Source: an uncultured Ferrimonas sp.
Lineage (GTDB): Bacteria > Pseudomonadota > Gammaproteobacteria > Enterobacterales > Shewanellaceae
DNA: 64,000 nucleotides
Direction: 5' to 3'
Assembly (NCBI RefSeq): GCF_947489035.1
Contig: NZ_CANLCI010000021.1
Location: forward strand, 1 to 64,000
Below the pieces are notes generated by a model, which did not search any database, was not told the DNA's origin, and was given only the letters and a program-made list of their open reading frames with translations. Below are positions 53,885-63,498 of the stretch, piece by piece; within the stretch, counting starts at the first letter, position 1, and each line of letters opens with the position of its first letter. The position numbers and the translations under genes were made by a program.

Positions 53885-56800
53885 CTATTGATTAACCAGC
53901 AGTGGCGTCACTACTTCACGGTGTGATTGGGATGACGAAACAGTGGCGCCAAGCTGCAACAAACTGGGCAGTAATATCAGCGTAAACAGCGCGCTGATCC
54001 CCATGCCGCCAACAATGACCGTGGCCAGACCGCGATAGATTTCAGCGCCAACGCCGGGCATCAACATCAATGGCAACATGCCAAACAAACTGGTGAGGGT
54101 GCTCATGTACACCGGTCGCGCACGGATGCGTACCGCTTGGGTAACAGCGGCAATTCGGTCCAGCCCTTGTCGCTCGGCCTGCCGGGTTTGATCCACCAGC
54201 AATATGGCGTTGTTCACCACCAACCCCAACAAAATGATAAAGCCGATCATGGTCAACAGATCCAGTGACTGAACGCTGACCAGATTCAACAACGCCAGCG
54301 ACAGCACCCCGCCCCCCACCGCCAGTGGCATCACCAGCAGCACCAAGGCGCTGTCTTTGGCGGATTTAAACAAGGCGGTCATCAACAGAAATAAGATCAG
54401 TAACGCTAAGCCAAAATTAACCATCATGTCGTTGATGGCCGCGGCCATCTTATTGGCGTTACCCGACAGCTTAATTGAAGCCTGTGGCGGCAACACCGCC
54501 TGCATCTGCGGCAAAATTTGCTGCTGCAACACCGTTAAGGCTTCCTCCATCGACAGACTCGCCGGCGGTGAGATCTCCAAGGTGATGGTGCGCTCACCGT
54601 CCACTCGGCGCAGCTGGGTTGGGCCAACGGTACGCACCACTTCGGTCAGTTCACCCACCGTTTGAATGCCAGCCAGAGGCGTGTGCAGCGGCAGTGCCGC
54701 CAGCTCATCTGGGGTCGCCCAAGCGCTGCCACGTAAGATCACGTTCATCCGCTCGTTACCGTCAAAGTACTCACTGACAAACAGCCCATCGGTATAAGCC
54801 CGCACCGTATTGGCCAACTCGCGGCGATTAAAACCCGCTTGGGTGATGCGGCGATCGTTGGGAATAAGCTGCAGCTCTGGCTCCGCTATCGACAGGGCCG
54901 GTTGCGGCCGAGCACTGACCCCAGGCAAATGCTCACCAATGGCAGCCAGCCCCACTTCGGCGGTGTCGATCAGCTCTTCCAGCTCGGGCCCCTGAATGTT
55001 GATGCTGATCGAACGGCCATTGCCACCGCCGGTCACGTTGATCATCGAGCCACGAAACAAAAACACATTGGTGTCGGGCAGATCCGCCAAGATCTGCTCC
55101 TGCACCAACGCCATCAACGCTTCCACTTCGGTGGGATCATCGGCGTAGATAAAGCCGCCGCTGAAGCCCGCCCCAAAGGAGTAAAAGTTGTAGCTTTTGA
55201 TCTTAGGCAACTTGTCGCCACTGAGGTGCGGTTCAATGCGTTGTCGCACCAAGGTGGCCATCTCATTATCAACAAACGCCAAGTTGCCACCGGGCGGTAA
55301 GCTGATGTTAAAGAAGAAACCATCGGTTGGTGCCCGCGGCATAAAATCGGTTTTAGGCAACAACATCGTGGTGATCAACACCGAGCCGCCCAACAACGCC
55401 GCGATCCAGCCGATGCGCTTGGCGTTGTTGTTGGTCAGCGCCATCACCAGATTGGTTAGCCGCAGCCAATAATGGGCAAAGGGATCCGCTGTTGGGGTCG
55501 CACTCAGCCAATATTTACTGGCGATGGGCAGCACGGTAATGGCCGCCACTAAGGAGGCGATCACCGCGATGGCCAAGGTTAACGCCAAATCAGAAAACAG
55601 CTGCCCTTCGATCCCAGCCATAAATAGGATGGGCAGAAAAATCGCGACACTGGTTGCCGTTGATGCGAACAAGGCGCCACTGACCTGCACCGCACCTTTT
55701 AGCACCGCCTGATGGCCATTGATGCCGTTGGCTTTGAGCCGCTCGATGTTCTCTTGCACAATGATGGCGGCATCCAGCACCAAACCAACGGAGAACGCCA
55801 ATCCCGCCAGCGAGATAACATTCAGGCTGCGGTCAAATAGGCTCAGTCCTAAAAACGCCACCATGATCGAAATCGGAATGGTGGTGGCGATCACTAAGGT
55901 GGTGCGTAAGCCGCGCAAGAATAGCCATAAGATGCTCAGTGCCAGCAGCACTCCTAAGCCCAGATTGCTTTGCACTAATTTAAGCGCGTTTTTAATGTGT
56001 ACCGAGGAATCAAAGCTCAGGTCAATCGCCAACCCCGCTTGCGCCAAAGGCCCTTGGTTTAACTCGCTAATGGCAAGGTTTACCTCATCCAGCAACGCCA
56101 CCGTGTTGGCGTCGGCCCCTCGGCTTAAGGTGATGTAATAAGCGGGGCTGCCGTTGCGTAAACTGAACCCCGAGCGGTCAACCAAGGTTTGCTCAACGGT
56201 GGCCACATCGTGCAAATAGATGGGCCGTTCGCCGTGATAACCAATGATCATCTCGCCTAAGTTCAGCGCATCATATTGGCCGACAAACCGCACCGTGTAT
56301 TGGCGTCGTCCCACATCGGCAAAGCCACCGGATACGTCCGTAGCCCGCGCAATGGTGCTGCTGATCTGGTTAACGGTCACCCCCATCGCTGCCGCTTTGT
56401 AAGGATCAAAGTTGATCCGCAGCTCTTGGGGGCGTTGGGAATTCAAATTAACTTGGCCAACCCCTTGGATCCGCGCCAGCCGTGGCTCCACCACATCTTC
56501 AATCAGCTTTTGGTAATTGGCGATCTCTTGATCTGGGTTATCCGGCAGCACCCGCACCAACAATGACGCCGCATTGGGGCCATCGCGGCCACCGCCTACC
56601 CCAACCCGTGGCTCTGAGGCGTCCAACGGCAGCGGTGGCGCTTGGTTTAGGTTGTTGATCACATCCAACATCGCTTGCTGCATGTCGGTGCCAACATCAA
56701 AGGTCAGAGTGATGTTGCCAAAACCACTGTTGATCGAGGTCGTTACGTCCACCACCCCACGGGTGTTTTTCACTACGTTTTCTTGGGGCTCGATGATCAC

Positions 56801-56983
56801 CGATTCCAACTCTTCCGGTGCCGCGCTGCGCCACCCGGTCGAGATGGTGATCTGGGGTTGTTCAATATCGGGAGTGAGCTGGATCGGCAGCTTAAAGACG
56901 CTAAGCAGCCCAAATACGAGGATCAAGGCCACGATCACCAAGACAGCGGCGGGGTTCTTTAATGAGGTGCGGGTTAGGTTCAT
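53885..56983 (-). CDS. RND-family efflux pump (HAE1-type)
   Basis: A 1032-residue inner-membrane proton-driven pump. It has an N-terminal helix (about 10-30), a first periplasmic loop with two porter subdomains, and helices 2-6. Helix 4 carries FSVGLVLDAAIIVQENIERL, including the Asp used for proton relay. A second large loop follows, then helices 8-12 with LLGLVVNNAILLVDQTRQAERQGLDR. Length and duplication match AcrB-like HAE1 proteins. It forms an operon with the adaptor downstream. Drug or metabolite specificity cannot be deduced. Confidence 0.93.
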   Translation of the reverse strand: MNLTRTSLKNPAAVLVIVALILVFGLLSVFKLPIQLTPDIEQPQITISTGWRSAAPEELESVIIEPQENVVKNTRGVVDVTTSINSGFGNITLTFDVGTDMQQAMLDVINNLNQAPPLPLDASEPRVGVGGGRDGPNAASLLVRVLPDNPDQEIANYQKLIEDVVEPRLARIQGVGQVNLNSQRPQELRINFDPYKAAAMGVTVNQISSTIARATDVSGGFADVGRRQYTVRFVGQYDALNLGEMIIGYHGERPIYLHDVATVEQTLVDRSGFSLRNGSPAYYITLSRGADANTVALLDEVNLAISELNQGPLAQAGLAIDLSFDSSVHIKNALKLVQSNLGLGVLLALSILWLFLRGLRTTLVIATTIPISIMVAFLGLSLFDRSLNVISLAGLAFSVGLVLDAAIIVQENIERLKANGINGHQAVLKGAVQVSGALFASTATSVAIFLPILFMAGIEGQLFSDLALTLAIAVIASLVAAITVLPIASKYWLSATPTADPFAHYWLRLTNLVMALTNNNAKRIGWIAALLGGSVLITTMLLPKTDFMPRAPTDGFFFNISLPPGGNLAFVDNEMATLVRQRIEPHLSGDKLPKIKSYNFYSFGAGFSGGFIYADDPTEVEALMALVQEQILADLPDTNVFLFRGSMINVTGGGNGRSISINIQGPELEELIDTAEVGLAAIGEHLPGVSARPQPALSIAEPELQLIPNDRRITQAGFNRRELANTVRAYTDGLFVSEYFDGNERMNVILRGSAWATPDELAALPLHTPLAGIQTVGELTEVVRTVGPTQLRRVDGERTITLEISPPASLSMEEALTVLQQQILPQMQAVLPPQASIKLSGNANKMAAAINDMMVNFGLALLILFLLMTALFKSAKDSALVLLVMPLAVGGGVLSLALLNLVSVQSLDLLTMIGFIILLGLVVNNAILLVDQTRQAERQGLDRIAAVTQAVRIRARPVYMSTLTSLFGMLPLMLMPGVGAEIYRGLATVIVGGMGISALFTLILLPSLLQLGATVSSSQSHREVVTPLLVNQ

Positions 56984-57234
56984 CGCAACGGCCAGCTATT
57001 TTTTGCGGCAAGTATAACCAGACACTTAGCCGCAGATGTTAGAGAAGTGTTTCAAAAGGTGAGCGTTCTCCGCATCCCTTAACATCACTTCCCAGCAGTT
57101 CTTTCAGAACCCTTTGCACTATCGATGGAAGCGAACGATCCAAGTAAACCAGAAAGCCAATGGCCTCTTTGCCTTTCTTTTACTGCAATCCATTACGGAT
57201 TGAACTCGGCTTATTGTCACCATTGGAGAGCAAC

Positions 57235-57534
57235 ATGGACCAAGGTAAAACCGTTAATAAAAGTATCGCTGGCTTGATCTCAGTAGGCTTACTGCTGGCT
57301 GCTGGCAGCGCTCAAGCTGTGCCGGATCAACCGAAGGCGTGGGAAAAATGCGCCGGTGTGGCCCAAAAAGGGATGAACGATTGTGGCTCGCTGGATGGCA
57401 GCCACGGCTGTGCGGGCTACGCCACGAGCGATAACAGCCCCAACGAGTGGGTGTATGTGCCCCAAGGCACCTGTAAAAAGTTGGGCGGTAAAGTGGCCAA
57501 AGTAAAGCCAGCCAAAGGGGTGGATAAATCTTAA
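57235..57534 (+). CDS. BufA1-type bufferin precursor (DUF2282)
   Basis: A 99-residue precursor peptide. The Sec signal peptide (NKSIAGLISVGLLLAAGSAQA) is followed by a core with four cysteines, C39 (WEKCAG), C50 (NDCG), C59 (SHGCAG) and C80 (GTCKKL), matching the DUF2282 layout WEKC-x10-C-x8-C-x20-C with EWVYVPQGTC. DUF2282 peptides are now described as bufferins: RiPPs whose cysteines are modified by MNIO enzymes so that they bind copper or other metals in the periplasm. ATG 57235 is preceded by GGAGAG; the longer reading from 57160 was not chosen because it would spoil the signal peptide. Its stop overlaps the MNIO start (TAATG). Confidence 0.88.
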   Translation: MDQGKTVNKSIAGLISVGLLLAAGSAQAVPDQPKAWEKCAGVAQKGMNDCGSLDGSHGCAGYATSDNSPNEWVYVPQGTCKKLGGKVAKVKPAKGVDKS

Positions 57535-58358
57535 TGACCGCTTTACCACAGGTGGCGGCGCAGGCTGTGAGCTTCAGCGTGCGCGAGCCCCATTTGCAAC
57601 AGATCCTGCAGCGGCAATTGTCGCTGCCCTTTATTGAAGTGATGGCCGACAACTACCTGTCGCTGCGCGGCCCTCATTACCATCGCTTGTGCCAGCTGGC
57701 CGAACGCTATCCGGTGGTGCTGCACTGCGTGGGTTTGTCGGTTGGTTCTGGCGGCGCCGCTGACGACTACTTAACCAAGCTCGCCATCATGGCGGATGAG
57801 CTCAATGCCATCGCCATCTCTGATCATTTAAGCGTGAGCCAACTGGCCGAAGGCGACAGCCATGATCTGCTGCCGTTGTGTTATCAGCGAGATTTACTGC
57901 CCGCCTTGCAGCACAGCATCGAGCGGCTGCAACACCGTTTGCCGCTGCCATTGATCTTAGAAAACGTGTCGCGTTACCTAAGTTACCGCGACGACAACAT
58001 CGGCGAAGGCGAGCTGCTGGCCGAATTGCATCGCCGTACCGGCATCGGCCTCTTACTCGACATCAATAACCTCTATGTCAGTGCCCACAACTTGCAGTGT
58101 CCCGTTGCGGAACTGCTGGCCAAGCTGCCGTTAACCGCGGTCAGTTACTGCCACCTTGCTGGCCATCAACCTCAGGGGGAATTGCTGCTGGATCATCATG
58201 GCAGTCAAGTCAGCGAGCCGGTGTGGCAGCTCTATCAACAGTTGTTGGCGCAGATGGGGCCTCGCCCCACCATTATCGAGTGGGACAACCATTTACCGCC
58301 GTTAGATACGCTGCTCGGCGAAGTGGCCCGTGCTCGCCGCTATCAGGAGCAGTTATGA
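57534..58358 (+). CDS. MNIO (DUF692) bufferin-modifying oxidase, BufB-like
   Basis: A 274-residue TIM-barrel enzyme of the multinuclear non-haem iron oxidative family. Family blocks are all visible: IEVMADNYL, HCVGLSVGSG, ISDHLS, LENVSRYLSY, GIGLLLDINNLYVSAHNL, YCHLAGH, LLDHHGSQVSEPVW and IIEWDNHLPPLD, with the conserved His, Asp, Glu and Asn metal ligands. In characterised systems such enzymes convert precursor cysteines into oxazolone/thioamide or thiooxazole products. The start codon overlaps the precursor stop and the stop overlaps the partner-gene start, so the three genes are translationally coupled. Confidence 0.93.
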   Translation: MTALPQVAAQAVSFSVREPHLQQILQRQLSLPFIEVMADNYLSLRGPHYHRLCQLAERYPVVLHCVGLSVGSGGAADDYLTKLAIMADELNAIAISDHLSVSQLAEGDSHDLLPLCYQRDLLPALQHSIERLQHRLPLPLILENVSRYLSYRDDNIGEGELLAELHRRTGIGLLLDINNLYVSAHNLQCPVAELLAKLPLTAVSYCHLAGHQPQGELLLDHHGSQVSEPVWQLYQQLLAQMGPRPTIIEWDNHLPPLDTLLGEVARARRYQEQL

Positions 58359-59098
58359 CTGCAGGCCCCAAGCACACTCTGACCATCGCGGTGCGGGATC
58401 CCTTAACCGCCACCGGCACTCAGTTCGCGCAGCCCCACTGGCAACAAGGGCGCGCCATCCATCAGCGAAACCGCGATGGCGCTCGCATTCAGGCGCTGCA
58501 ACAAAGCTACCCCTGCTGCGAATACCTATTGGGCGCCCCCCTGTTTTTGCAAATAGCGCAACAGTTTGTTCCCACCGTCGCCTTTGGTACGGCATTGGAA
58601 CAGATTGGCGCTCAGTTGAGCCACTGGTTCAGTCAGCAACCTCAGGCTCAGCCCATCTTGGCTGATCACCCGTTTTTATTGGGGCTACTGCGATTCGAGT
58701 GGGGCTGGCACCGCAGCTACCATGCGCCGCGATGGCGTAAGTTGCAGCCGGAGCACTACCAAGCTTGGTTACAGCAACCGGATCAACCGCTGCCGTGGCA
58801 GCTCAATTCAGGGTTAAGCCTGTGTCGCAGTCGCTATCCGGTGGCCGCAATTTGGCGCACCTTAACTCAGCAACGCACTCAGCAAGCGGTGGATGAACTC
58901 CTCATCGAGGCCAGCGCCCCATCGTTGTGGCTGCTGTATCCAACGGCAACCGATGTGGCGATCACCCCCATCACCTCTGCTCAACTGGCTGGGCTGCAAC
59001 AATTAAAGCGGCCGTGGCGCACCGCCAATCGCGCCATTTCTGCGCCACTGGTGGCCACGGCCCTGCAGCACCATTGGCTGGTTGCGACAGATCAATAA
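58355..59098 (+). CDS. BufC-like partner protein (DUF2063 type)
   Basis: A 247-residue protein overlapping the MNIO gene by 4 bp (ATGA) and preceded by AGGAG. The N-terminal half resembles the DUF2063 domain found next to MNIO genes (ARIQALQQSYPCCEYLLG, ILADHPFLLGLLRFEWGW). The C-terminal half looks like its usual companion domain. Partners of this class bind the precursor leader or core and present it to the MNIO enzyme. Similarity is weaker than for the other two genes, so part of the assignment rests on position. No DoxX gene (bufD) follows. Confidence 0.72.
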   Translation: MTAGPKHTLTIAVRDPLTATGTQFAQPHWQQGRAIHQRNRDGARIQALQQSYPCCEYLLGAPLFLQIAQQFVPTVAFGTALEQIGAQLSHWFSQQPQAQPILADHPFLLGLLRFEWGWHRSYHAPRWRKLQPEHYQAWLQQPDQPLPWQLNSGLSLCRSRYPVAAIWRTLTQQRTQQAVDELLIEASAPSLWLLYPTATDVAITPITSAQLAGLQQLKRPWRTANRAISAPLVATALQHHWLVATDQ

Positions 59099-59145
59099 CC
59101 TACCCCGTGCTACTCTATGCTATCGCTTCCAAACAAGGCACTGGC

Positions 59146-59421
59146 ATGCATTCCGATCCCGATAAGATGCTCAAGCAACACCAAAAGTTAGTTCACAGTG
59201 ACAACGTAAAAGTGAGCTCGCACACCCAACGTGAGCACGGCGATTGGTACCTCAATACGCTGATGATAGAAGGGCATTCGGTGCCATTTAAATACAAACG
59301 CAAACACGTTTACCAAACCCTAAAAGGGGCGCGAGTGAACCTCACCTACTACGCCAGCACCGAAAACGTGGCTGGCTTTGAAGTGGAAATCATGAACGTT
59401 GTGCGGATAAAACGCAGTTAG
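59146..59421 (+). CDS. Small conserved hypothetical protein
   Basis: A 91-residue soluble, basic protein with AAGG 9 nt before the ATG. It includes WYLNTLMIEG and VPFKYKRKHVYQTLKGARVNLTYY, and ends FEVEIMNVVRIKRS. It has the look of a small beta-rich cytoplasmic protein found in several marine gammaproteobacteria, but no function is known to me. It lies 47 bp after the bufferin operon with no terminator between, so it could be transcribed with it. Confidence 0.65.
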   Translation: MHSDPDKMLKQHQKLVHSDNVKVSSHTQREHGDWYLNTLMIEGHSVPFKYKRKHVYQTLKGARVNLTYYASTENVAGFEVEIMNVVRIKRS

Positions 59422-60121
59422 ATCCGCCGCGAATGGGCTTATCAATGCCAGGCGACTCAATTTAGAGGTTTCACTCTAAAAATTGACATCATCTGACACG
59501 CTCGCGCCAGCAACGGCGATCTTTTTTGGTCAGACCAATTGCCGTTGCATCAGCACTCGCCCGCCACAGCCGAGAGCCTAACGTCGATTGGTGCTTTTAC
59601 TTGATAATTTTTACGCTTTTATTTCAAACATCAATCCACTGCTGATCCCGCCTGTAATCAGCCCTTTCCTCTTTATTTAAACGCCAGTGCACTGCGGTTA
59701 AAACATCAGCCGTAACCGGGGCTGGATCAGCGCCGCCACAACCATCGCAGCCGCTTGCTCGCAGCGGTGCCAGCTCTTATCGTTTTGGCCAACTGGACGG
59801 ATCAGTCATCGGATAATTCCCCAACTTAAATGAAATTTCATTCACTTTTGGGCGTGAACATTTATCAAATAACTCATTCAACTGCCGCGATAAATCTCAC
59901 TGATGGCGCTGTAACGCCCAGCAGTACTGGCTCTGACCAAATCACCGCAAAATAGACAGTTACCGACAATAAGCAGCAACTTACGGCAATTCCCCCATTT
60001 CCCGTCATCAAGGGTTTTACAAGCGTTCAACCAAACCGATAGGTTGGATTTGCAGGTACTTGAGAAGCGGTTTGGGGGATGTACAAGTGCAGCAAAAATA
60101 ACAATCACTAAAGGTGAGTCC
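59422..60121. other. 700-bp non-coding stretch before the DUF1302 gene
   Basis: No supportable gene. It holds an inverted repeat TTTAGAG-GTTTCA-CTCTAAA at 59461-59480 (possible weak terminator of the preceding gene) and the palindrome at 59526-59538 described separately. Base composition is more AT-rich than the neighbouring genes. A minus-strand frame at 59878-60183 lacks a ribosome site and family features. The region is long enough for a 5' leader, small RNA or a lost gene. Confidence 0.5.
59526..59538. promoter_or_regulatory. FadR/PdhR-like GntR-family operator
   Basis: TTGGTCAGACCAA is a palindrome (single central base) that contains the FadR core TGGTCNGACCA and also fits the PdhR pattern TTGGT-N3-ACCAA. 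It lies 584 bp upstream of the DUF1302/DUF1329 genes and 105 bp after the small conserved gene. The regulator is inferred from the motif only. Confidence 0.5.
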
Positions 60122-61981
60122 ATGTTTGCAAGCGTCGATAACAAGCGATTCAAATTGCTGCCTCTGACGGCACTGATCTCCATCGCCCTAAGCGGCCCGG
60201 TCGCGGCCGCAACCTTCGAAGTGGGGGATTACGAAGTCATCTTCGACTCCAACATCTCTATCGGGTCTACCTGGCGGACGACCGAAGCCAAAAACATCGC
60301 GCTCAGCAATGGCGGCTTTGGCTTATCCAGCACCTCTGATGACGGCACCCTGAACTACGACAAAGGCGATGCAACCTCGCAGGTGATCAAAGGGATCCAC
60401 GATCTGGGGATCAGCAACGGTCAATTCGGGGCCTTCACTCGTTTCAAATATTGGTACGACTATGTGTTGGCCGAAGGCGAAGTGCCCCATGGCCACGTTG
60501 CCAATGGCTATGCGCCCAACCAAAAATTAAACGAAGGCAGCTTCGACGACTTTGCTCAGGCCAGTGGTTTCGAATTGCTCGATGCCTTTGTCTACGGTGA
60601 ATTTGAACTGGGCGACATGCCACTGGATGTGCGCGTTGGCCGTCAGGTGCTGAGTTGGGGGGAGAACACCTTCATCTTCAACTCCATTAACTCGGTGAAC
60701 CCCATTGACGTCACCGCCCTGCGCCGCCCTGGGGCCGAAGTCAAAGAAGCTTTATTGCCGGTCGGCATGGCGTACTTCAACTTAGGCGTTACCGAAAACC
60801 TCAGTATTGAAGGCTTCTATAACTGGGAATGGGACAGCTTTAAGATTGATGGTTGCGGTACCTTCTTCAGTAACGGCGATGTGCTTGGCGGCCCAGGTTG
60901 TGACTCGCTCACGCTGCAAACCTTTGGTGATCCAACCGATCTCGCCGCCGGTTTGTACCTTGGTCGTCGCGCGAATCTAGAACAGGATGGCGAAGACAGC
61001 GGTCAGTGGGGGGCAGCCGTACGTTACTTTGCCGAAAGCATTGATACCGATGTCGGCGTGTATTACATGAACATCACCAGCCGAACCCCATTGGTGGGTG
61101 CCTCCTTCTGGGAAACCCTGCCCTTCTTACCCGGCACCAATGACATTCCAACCTTAGGGCCAGGTTATTACGCCTACTACCCCGAAGATGTTGAGATCAT
61201 GGCCATGAGCTTCTCAACCACCGTGGGCGAATGGTCGGTTTCCGGTGAGTGGAGCTACCGCCCAGATACGCCAGTACAGATCAACTCGGTGGAGATCTTC
61301 TCCTCCAGTGTTACCAGCACCTTGATTGAACTGCAGGGCTTAGCCGCGCAGGTGCCAGGGCTTGGCGACTTAGGCACCTATGACGCACCGCAAGCGTTGC
61401 TGCGTAGCCTGCTGCAAGGAGACACCAGCGTCTTAGGGGCGCCGATTGCCGGACACGAAGAGCTAGACGTGCATCAACTGCAGTTCACCACGGTGAAGTT
61501 TTTCGACCAAGTGATGGGAGCCAACCGCCTGACTTTTGTTGGCGAGGTCGGTGCCAACTTCATCAACGATCTGCCCGGATTGGATGAGCAACGCTTTGGC
61601 CGCTCCTCGTTGTACGGCAAGTGCTACAGCGACAAAGACTTAGCCGCCGCCGCCGCGGTTGGTTTGACGGTCGCTAACGGCGGCTGTGAAGGGCTGGTGA
61701 CCGACAGCGCTTGGGGCTATCGCGCCCGCTTGGTGTGGGATTACTCCGATGCCTTTGCTGGGGTCAACTTGGTGCCAACCATCGCCTGGAGCCACGACGT
61801 TGATGGCTACTCGCCGAACTCTAACTTCATTGAGGATCGGCGCTCGCTGGGGATCTCATTAGGGGCGAACTACCTAAGCAAGTACAACGCCAGCATCTCC
61901 TACACCAATGCGATAGGTGGCGATTACAACCCGTCATCGGATCGTGATTACCTCTCTGTCAGCCTTGGCGTGTCGTTCTAA
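60122..61981 (+). CDS. DUF1302 outer-membrane protein
   Basis: A 619-residue exported protein. The signal peptide ends near SGPVAAA before TFEVGDYEV. The mature part is rich in alternating aromatic/polar beta-strands (FKYWYDYV, DVRVGRQVLSWGENTFIF, VGVYYMNIT, ISLGANYL). It ends in SVSLGVSF, with the C-terminal Phe recognised by the BAM machinery. These are features of DUF1302 beta-barrels. Such genes usually pair with DUF1329 genes and are often found with lipid, sterol or RND (MMPL) genes, but their transport role is unproven. ATG 60122 has AAAGGTGAG ahead; the frame is open from 60044 without support. Confidence 0.88.
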   Translation: MFASVDNKRFKLLPLTALISIALSGPVAAATFEVGDYEVIFDSNISIGSTWRTTEAKNIALSNGGFGLSSTSDDGTLNYDKGDATSQVIKGIHDLGISNGQFGAFTRFKYWYDYVLAEGEVPHGHVANGYAPNQKLNEGSFDDFAQASGFELLDAFVYGEFELGDMPLDVRVGRQVLSWGENTFIFNSINSVNPIDVTALRRPGAEVKEALLPVGMAYFNLGVTENLSIEGFYNWEWDSFKIDGCGTFFSNGDVLGGPGCDSLTLQTFGDPTDLAAGLYLGRRANLEQDGEDSGQWGAAVRYFAESIDTDVGVYYMNITSRTPLVGASFWETLPFLPGTNDIPTLGPGYYAYYPEDVEIMAMSFSTTVGEWSVSGEWSYRPDTPVQINSVEIFSSSVTSTLIELQGLAAQVPGLGDLGTYDAPQALLRSLLQGDTSVLGAPIAGHEELDVHQLQFTTVKFFDQVMGANRLTFVGEVGANFINDLPGLDEQRFGRSSLYGKCYSDKDLAAAAAVGLTVANGGCEGLVTDSAWGYRARLVWDYSDAFAGVNLVPTIAWSHDVDGYSPNSNFIEDRRSLGISLGANYLSKYNASISYTNAIGGDYNPSSDRDYLSVSLGVSF

Positions 61982-61993
61982 AGGAGTTTCACC

Positions 61994-63358
61994 ATGAAAA
62001 AATCGATTTTAGCGAGCTCAGTGCTGGCACTGATTGTGGCCTCAAGCAGCGCTTGGGCCAAGGTCGAACCTACCGAAGCCGCCAAACTCGGCGAAAGCTT
62101 AACCCCTGTTGGGGCACAGCAGGCAGGCAATGAAGCCGGCACCATTCCCCCATGGAACGGCGGCATGACCGAACCGCCAGCGGCGTACCGCGGGGGCAAT
62201 AATCTTGACGATCCCTTTGCCGATGAAAAACCACTGTTTACCATTACTGCGGCCAACTACCGCGACTACGCCGATAAATTAACCCCCGGCCAGATCGCGT
62301 TGTTAAAGAAATACCCCAATAGCCAGCGCATCAATGTGTACCCAAGCCACCGTACCTTTAGTTCACCGCAGCTGGTGTACGATCACGCCAAAGCCAACGC
62401 CACCAGTGCCGAGCTTATCGCTGGGGGCAATGGGATAGCCAACGCCAAAGAGTACGTACCGTTTCCGATCCCCAATAACGCAGTAGAGATCATCTGGAAC
62501 CACATCACCCGTTACCGTGGTGGCTCGGTTGAGCGTACTTCGGTGCAAGCGCCGGTGCTGGCCAACGGCAACTACACCCCGATTAAAGCGGTTGATAGCA
62601 TCGTTTGGCCATCAAAGATGAAAGAGCCTAAAGACAATAAAAAAGACGACAACGTGTTGTTCTATTACACCCAAGAGGTGGTGTCGCCAGCGCGCTTAAC
62701 CGGCAACGTATTGTTGGTGCACGAAACCATTGATCAGGTGAAAGAGTCTCGCCGTGCTTGGGTTTATAACGCCGGTCAACGCCGTGTCCGCCGAGCCCCA
62801 CAAGTGGCCTACGATGGCCCAGGATTTGGATCAGATGGGCAGCGTACTTCGGATCAGCTGGATATGTATAACGGCGCGCCCGATCGCTACGATTGGAAAA
62901 TCGTTGGTAAGCAGGAACTGTACATCCCGTATAACTCCTACCGCCTATCGAACAAAGCGCTGGAGTACGATGACATCATCCAACCTGGCCACATCAACCC
63001 AGATCTGACCCGTCACGAGCTGCACCGAGTTTGGGTGGTAGAAGGTACCTTGAAAGAGGGCATGCGCCATATCTACGCCAAGCGGGTGATGTACGTTGAT
63101 GAAGACTCTTGGCAAACCGCGGTGGTGGATCACTACGATGCCCGTGGCGATCTCTGGCGCGTGCAAGAGGGTCACTTTGTGCTGGATTACCGTGTGCAGG
63201 TACCGTGGCTCGCCGCCGAAGTGTTGCACGATTTAACCAACGGCCGCTATCTGGCCATGGGACTCACCAACGAAGAGAAAGTGGGCATCGATTTTAACTA
63301 CATGGCCAGTCGCAAAGACTACACCACCTCCGCCCTGCGTCGTAAAGGTAAGCGCTAA
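61994..63358 (+). CDS. DUF1329 periplasmic lipoprotein-carrier-like protein
   Basis: A 454-residue exported protein with signal peptide MKKSILASSVLALIVASSSAWA and no lipobox. Typical DUF1329 segments are LGESLTPVGAQQAGNEAGTIPPWNGGM, FPIPNNAVEIIWNHITRYRG, RRAWVYNAGQRRVRRAPQVAYD, and YDWKIVGKQELYIPYNSYRL. The fold is related to LolA/LolB-like carriers, which suggests binding of a hydrophobic ligand. It starts 12 bp after the DUF1302 stop (AAGGAG ahead) and is followed by a terminator, so the two form an operon. Confidence 0.9.
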   Translation: MKKSILASSVLALIVASSSAWAKVEPTEAAKLGESLTPVGAQQAGNEAGTIPPWNGGMTEPPAAYRGGNNLDDPFADEKPLFTITAANYRDYADKLTPGQIALLKKYPNSQRINVYPSHRTFSSPQLVYDHAKANATSAELIAGGNGIANAKEYVPFPIPNNAVEIIWNHITRYRGGSVERTSVQAPVLANGNYTPIKAVDSIVWPSKMKEPKDNKKDDNVLFYYTQEVVSPARLTGNVLLVHETIDQVKESRRAWVYNAGQRRVRRAPQVAYDGPGFGSDGQRTSDQLDMYNGAPDRYDWKIVGKQELYIPYNSYRLSNKALEYDDIIQPGHINPDLTRHELHRVWVVEGTLKEGMRHIYAKRVMYVDEDSWQTAVVDHYDARGDLWRVQEGHFVLDYRVQVPWLAAEVLHDLTNGRYLAMGLTNEEKVGIDFNYMASRKDYTTSALRRKGKR

Positions 63359-63384
63359 GCCATTGCGCTGGTTACGACGTTTTT

Positions 63385-63413
63385 GCCGGGCTGTTCTCTA
63401 GCCCGGCTTTTTT
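63385..63413 (+). terminator. Terminator of the DUF1302-DUF1329 operon
   Basis: The stem GCCGGGCT / AGCCCGGC with a short loop is followed by T6, 26 bp after the stop codon. Confidence 0.92.
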
Positions 63414-63498
63414 CTGCCTGCATTACCGCAAGCTGTCACCATTGCTGCGCCGCAGCGATCACCATCGCTAGTGCAAGAGGCGACACAACCACTGCAAT

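Noticed and set aside
57160-57234. 25-residue N-terminal extension of the bufferin precursor
   Set aside because: It would bury the signal peptide inside the protein; GGAGAG directly precedes ATG 57235.
59878-60183. 101-codon minus-strand frame in the gap before the DUF1302 gene
   Set aside because: No Shine-Dalgarno, overlaps the DUF1302 start and signal peptide, and shows no recognisable features.
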